This document shows positions 61,080 through 64,000 of a stretch of 64,000 nucleotides of DNA, in pieces (the stretch's first letter is position 1; every line of letters begins with the position of its first letter). The stretch is from Myxococcales bacterium. Lineage in GTDB: Bacteria; Myxococcota; Polyangia; HGW-17; SLPX01. The notes under the pieces were generated by a model, which was not told where the DNA came from, made no database searches, and was given only the letters and a program-made list of their open reading frames with translations. The position numbers were made by a program, and so were the translations under genes. Where the stretch lies: positions 28,810-92,809 of the forward strand of contig SLPX01000035.1 in NCBI GenBank assembly GCA_007131745.1. The letters are read 5' to 3'.

Positions 61080-62587
61080 GATGAAAACCATACTACAAAA
61101 AGAAAAACCAAAACGCCTATCATCCCAACGCCCAAAATGAAAAACATCCACAGCAACCACGCGGGAAAGGAAGCTTTCGACTCGAGGGCTGTTTTACCTT
61201 GGTTCAAACACTGAACAACATTGTATGTCTCTTCAAGTTTTCTGGAGGCCTGTGTTCTTGCACCGGGCCCTTGGGACAATGAATATTCAGCTCCATTATT
61301 CTTTTCGATCATGCCGTGCCCCGACCTCAAAGAATGCTTGGCTGAAGCTTCCAAACCATCTGTCATCATCTCAAACACCGATCTTTTGGGCGGCGGCAAA
61401 CGGGGAGAACTTCTTTTCTTGTTCGCCTTGGGAAGCATTGACTTTTTGACGGAAGTAACTTCTTTGCCTTTCAATTTCTGAAAGTCATGTTTACCCTGTT
61501 TCGACCCCCTTGATGATTCGGATTCGAATCCGGCAATATTACCTCTTCTGTTTTCCCCTATTTCACAAGCCCCGAGATACTTATTGTCTTTTCCTCGGAC
61601 AATTTCCCCCAAAGGCTTTGAATATCCCGGAAACCCCATAATGTGGTCATTCCATTTTTCCGGGTCATTTCCCAAGAGCCGCTTGAGCAGGTACGCCAAC
61701 TTCATTCCGGTATAATGAAGGTTATCATGCACCACCACATCTTCCAATCCCGCAAGAAATTCACGCGCCGATCCCGGTCTTTTCCTAAAATCCATTGAAA
61801 GTGCAGACAATATCACCTCATCCAGGGAAGGCGACACATTGGAACGAATGGTTGCAAGGGGTTTTATCTGTCGGCTGTAGTGAGCAACCGCACCTGTGCC
61901 TTTTTTCGGAGAAGGCAAAGGACGTCGGTCGGCTATCATTTCGTAAATGCAAACCGCCGCTGAATATATATCAGAACGACAATCCGGATCCTCTCCCACC
62001 GCCTGTTCGGGGGACATGTACGCTGCCTTGCCGCGAATCTGAAAAAAATTGGTTGCGTAGGATTCCGCTCTTGCAATACCGAAATCGGTAATTTTGACCT
62101 CTCCCGCTGCGGAAATTAACACATTGGTGGGAGAGACATCCCTGTGTACTATCCCCAAATCCGTTCCTTTTTCGTCTTTCTTTCCATGTGCATAATCCAG
62201 GCCCTTGAGCATCTCCCTTCCAATGAACAAAGCCGCTTCCAAAGGCATACGGCGATTTATTTCCTTGAATGTTTTAAGCAGGTTATAAAGGTCCGTTCCA
62301 CGAACATATTCCATCACAATGTAGTAATTGTTTCCATCTCCGACCAAGTCTATTATGTGAACTATATTGGCATGATCCAAAACAGCGTGAATCTGCGCCT
62401 CCCTAAAAAACAATTGAACGAGATCGGAATCCCTGGTGAGTTCGGGTAAAAGCTGTTTTAAAACGACCTGTTTCTCAAAGCCTCCTATTCCCTTTTTGAT
62501 CGCTTTGTAGATATGGCCCATGCCTCCGCCGGCTATCCTCTCCTGAATCACGTAGCTCTGAATCGCCCGGCCATCATGCAATGACAT
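61070..62587 (-). CDS. Ser/Thr protein kinase with C-terminal membrane anchor
   Basis: Hanks-type kinase. The Gly-rich loop is RIAGGGMGHIYKA near residues 17-29, VVLKQLLPEL holds the ATP-binding Lys, HRDVSPTNVL near 148-157 the catalytic loop with Asp, DFGIA near 166 the metal site, and MSPEQAVGEDPD the activation segment end. The residues from about 280 to 475 are a variable region, and the protein ends in a single membrane segment (LLWMFFILGVGMIGVLVFLF), placing the kinase domain in the cytoplasm. HRDVSPxNVL is frequent in myxobacterial kinases. It overlaps the symporter gene and directly follows the FliJ-like gene. Confidence 0.9.
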   Translation of the reverse strand: MSLHDGRAIQSYVIQERIAGGGMGHIYKAIKKGIGGFEKQVVLKQLLPELTRDSDLVQLFFREAQIHAVLDHANIVHIIDLVGDGNNYYIVMEYVRGTDLYNLLKTFKEINRRMPLEAALFIGREMLKGLDYAHGKKDEKGTDLGIVHRDVSPTNVLISAAGEVKITDFGIARAESYATNFFQIRGKAAYMSPEQAVGEDPDCRSDIYSAAVCIYEMIADRRPLPSPKKGTGAVAHYSRQIKPLATIRSNVSPSLDEVILSALSMDFRKRPGSAREFLAGLEDVVVHDNLHYTGMKLAYLLKRLLGNDPEKWNDHIMGFPGYSKPLGEIVRGKDNKYLGACEIGENRRGNIAGFESESSRGSKQGKHDFQKLKGKEVTSVKKSMLPKANKKRSSPRLPPPKRSVFEMMTDGLEASAKHSLRSGHGMIEKNNGAEYSLSQGPGARTQASRKLEETYNVVQCLNQGKTALESKASFPAWLLWMFFILGVGMIGVLVFLFVVWFSSWR

Positions 62588-63091
62588 CTATTTTTCCCGC
62601 TTTCGAAGTTCGCTATTAACATCTTCCCATCGGGAGACTACGGCCTCTTCCATCATTTCATCGTGTAGTTTTTCCGACCTTTCCTTCTTTTTCCTTTCCC
62701 ATTTTTCACGATGTCTCTCAAGAATCTTCAGCTCTTCTTGCGCCCTGCGGACCCCGGCTGCTGCATCATTTTCTCTCTTCAGGGCCATTTCCTGTTTTTT
62801 CAATTCCATTGACAAGGCGCTCGCGGCAGCTTGTAACTCCTCTTTGAGTTTTTTTTCCAAGGACTCACGAAACATAAAATCCTGGACCCGCAAGGAACCG
62901 CTCTGAGAAAAACAAAGGATATTTTGAAGTTCCTCCTTTTTCTTCGCCAGAGTTTTTTCCGCCTTTTTAACCCGGTCCCTGCAAGCGCGGGATTCCTCGA
63001 GCGCAGCAGCAAAAAAGCGTCGAGAGTTTTCCAGCTCTTTTTCACGCAATACAAACAAGGATTGCAGTCTGTACTTGTCCGCTGATTTCAT
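62588..63091 (-). CDS. FliJ/YscO-like coiled-coil protein
   Basis: 167 residues, almost entirely helical coiled coil: YRLQSLFVLREKELENSRRF at the N-terminus, RDRVKKAEKTLAKKKEELQN, then MELKKQEMALKREND and EELKILERHREKWERKKKER. Length, charge and the N-terminal L(E/Q)SLxxLRExEL-type pattern resemble FliJ and YscO, the stalk proteins of type III export ATPases. No export ATPase is next to it. The kinase gene starts two bases after its stop. It could be an orphan FliJ, or another coiled-coil adaptor with the same shape. Confidence 0.55.
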   Translation of the reverse strand: MKSADKYRLQSLFVLREKELENSRRFFAAALEESRACRDRVKKAEKTLAKKKEELQNILCFSQSGSLRVQDFMFRESLEKKLKEELQAAASALSMELKKQEMALKRENDAAAGVRRAQEELKILERHREKWERKKKERSEKLHDEMMEEAVVSRWEDVNSELRKREK

Positions 63092-63107
63092 GGATATCAG
63101 ACTACCT

Positions 63108-63611
63108 TCACGGCACTCTTTCGATTTTATATTTCGTGATTCCCGCCAGGCCGGCGGCCTGTAGAATCCGCTGCACCACTTCGGCTTCCACCGACAGACT
63201 CACCACAAGAAGAAGATTCCATTCACTGAGCGGCAACGAAAGCATTTCTTTCTCAAATCTTCTTTTGAGCCTGGGCAGTTCATACACCGAAGATTCTGCG
63301 TCCGGACCGACCCCAGGAACCGCTCCGGATTGCAGCTTCCCAACAAACTTTCCGTTCAACCAAACCCCCTCAACATGGGCGGACACGACTATCGAATAAC
63401 CCTTGCTGCGCTCCAACAGAGCGGTGTATTTCAACAAGGGATCTCTTGCATCCCCGCCTGACTCATGTCTCCCAGCGGTTGTTTCGCGCTGAACTTGATT
63501 ACCTGTGCTCGTTTTCGATGGTTTGGTTTTCCCGGCACACGCACAGTACAAGACAATGAAAGGTATCAGCCATAGAACAAATCTCATAGAACCTGTTTTC
63601 TTTTTTTTCAT
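63108..63611 (-). CDS. lipoprotein with ExbD/TolR-like C-terminal part
   Basis: 167 residues. The ATG at 63611 has AGGAAC upstream. The N-terminus (FVLWLIPFIVLYCACAG) is a signal peptide with a lipobox-like LYCAC. After a polar Thr/Gly linker, the segment EWNLLLVVSLSVEAEVVQRI then LQAAGLAGITKYKIERV follows the beta-alpha pattern of the periplasmic domain of ExbD/TolR proteins (strand, VVxRILxAAxxAGxxxxxI). A motor role is not implied: there is no membrane Asp segment. It lies 16 bp upstream of the FliJ-like gene in one direction, so the group lipoprotein - FliJ-like - kinase - symporter is likely an operon. Confidence 0.6.
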   Translation of the reverse strand: MKKKKTGSMRFVLWLIPFIVLYCACAGKTKPSKTSTGNQVQRETTAGRHESGGDARDPLLKYTALLERSKGYSIVVSAHVEGVWLNGKFVGKLQSGAVPGVGPDAESSVYELPRLKRRFEKEMLSLPLSEWNLLLVVSLSVEAEVVQRILQAAGLAGITKYKIERVP

Positions 63612-63695
63612 GTTCCTGATTGTAGATGAAAAAATTGTTTTCAGGCTATTTCCAATATCGAGATCACATTAGATATCTACAAGAAAAAACCGGCC

Positions 63696-63730
63696 AAAAA
63701 AAAACCGGATGAGCCTCTGGGTTCACCCGG
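63696..63730 (-). terminator. intrinsic terminator of the small gene at 63754
   Basis: On the minus strand CCGGGTGA (63730-63723) pairs with TCATCCGG (63712-63705) with one G-U pair, around a 10-base loop, followed by a run of nine T (plus-strand A at 63696-63704). It lies 24 bases after the stop of the 54-residue gene. Confidence 0.75.
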
Positions 63731-63753
63731 CCTTGACACAATATATTACGCAC

Positions 63754-63918
63754 TTAGACGGAATAATCCACAATAGTGACCCCGCGATCGGATTTTTCCC
63801 GTTCCCGGGTTTTGTCTTCACAATCTACGGGTAGTTCTATTTGGATCTGCGGTCGCTCTTTCCGCCTTTCGTCTTCTTCCTTTTCTCTGATTCTTTCTAT
63901 TATCCATGCATCCAACAT
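63754..63918 (-). CDS. 54-residue charged protein
   Basis: Small gene read on the minus strand, ATG at 63918 with CTGGAG eight bases upstream, stop TAA at 63754-63756, followed by an intrinsic terminator. The product is charged and helical at its N-terminus (LDAWIIERIREKEEDERRKE) with a hydrophobic end (GVTIVDYSV). I recall short proteins with MLDAWIIE... and a terminal hydrophobic VIID-type motif in myxobacterial genomes, but cannot name a family. An intact start, ribosome site and terminator support it as real. Upstream (63919-64000) I see no gene; the window ends in ten A. Confidence 0.65.
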   Translation of the reverse strand: MLDAWIIERIREKEEDERRKERPQIQIELPVDCEDKTREREKSDRGVTIVDYSV

Positions 63919-64000
63919 GATTTTTCTCCAGATCCAAATCCAGATCTCACTTCTATATTATATGCAAACAATGGACCAGGCAAGTCCCGAAAAAAAAAAA

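Overview
The window looks like a chromosomal segment from a Myxococcota-like bacterium (former Deltaproteobacteria), with a base composition near 50% GC by eye. Four things point there: a Ser/Thr kinase with the HRDVSPTNVL catalytic loop common in myxobacterial kinases; many cysteine-rich lipoproteins with Dickkopf-like or CGNGxC-type repeats; a FrzS-like protein and a roadblock/LC7 protein just after the type IV pilus operon; and a MXAN_5187-type C-terminal domain. Taxonomy is inferred from gene content only. I saw no rRNA, tRNA, CRISPR array, transposase or prophage gene.

Layout. 1-2767: end of a shikimate operon (aroA 3' part, aroK, aroC, each overlapping the next), convergent with an rlmI-like rRNA methyltransferase (2806-4095, minus). 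4598-7794: three envelope proteins of unknown function. 7910-13752: pilus motor ATPases PilB and PilT, a sodium:alanine-type symporter and an NtrC-family sigma-54 activator. 14108-25626: a sigma-70-type promoter and small XRE regulator, then the pilMNOPQ alignment and secretin operon, a lipoprotein, a roadblock/LC7 protein and a FrzS-like pseudo-receiver coiled-coil protein. PilQ carries an inserted coiled coil of about 880 residues. 25725-31746: hflX (probably starting at CTG), an MXAN_5187-like protein, two exported unknowns, a stand-alone FlhB/SctU family export protein and two small genes. 31782-42804 (minus): methylmalonyl-CoA mutase, its epimerase and a patatin lipase in one operon, then three parvulin-type isomerases below mfd. 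43014-50242: thioredoxin, a macro-domain protein, an ASPIC/UnbV-type lipoprotein, small lipoproteins, a winged-helix regulator, inositol-3-phosphate synthase and a Dickkopf-like cysteine-rich lipoprotein. 50256-54369: nadB, then lspA followed by two lgt genes in tandem. 54512-59321: a 1428-residue protein joining a GT4-type glycosyltransferase to a phosphodiester glycosidase (NAGPA) domain, then a double zinc-ribbon protein. 59370-63918 (minus): sodium:solute symporter, Ser/Thr kinase, FliJ/YscO-like coiled coil, a lipoprotein and a 54-residue protein with its own terminator.

How the genes fit together. The strongest system is a type IV pilus machine with its polarity add-ons: motors (PilB, PilT), inner-membrane and periplasmic alignment proteins (PilM, N, O, P), an unusual secretin, and cytoplasmic proteins related to those that place pili at cell poles in Myxococcus. 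PilC and the pilins are not in the window. A second theme is lipoprotein biology: many lipobox proteins plus LspA and two Lgt enzymes, one with a cysteine-rich insert resembling the lipoproteins themselves. The least familiar items are the glycosyltransferase/phosphodiester glycosidase fusion, the PilQ coiled coil, and fragments resembling type III export parts (FlhB-like, FliJ-like) with no export operon around them.
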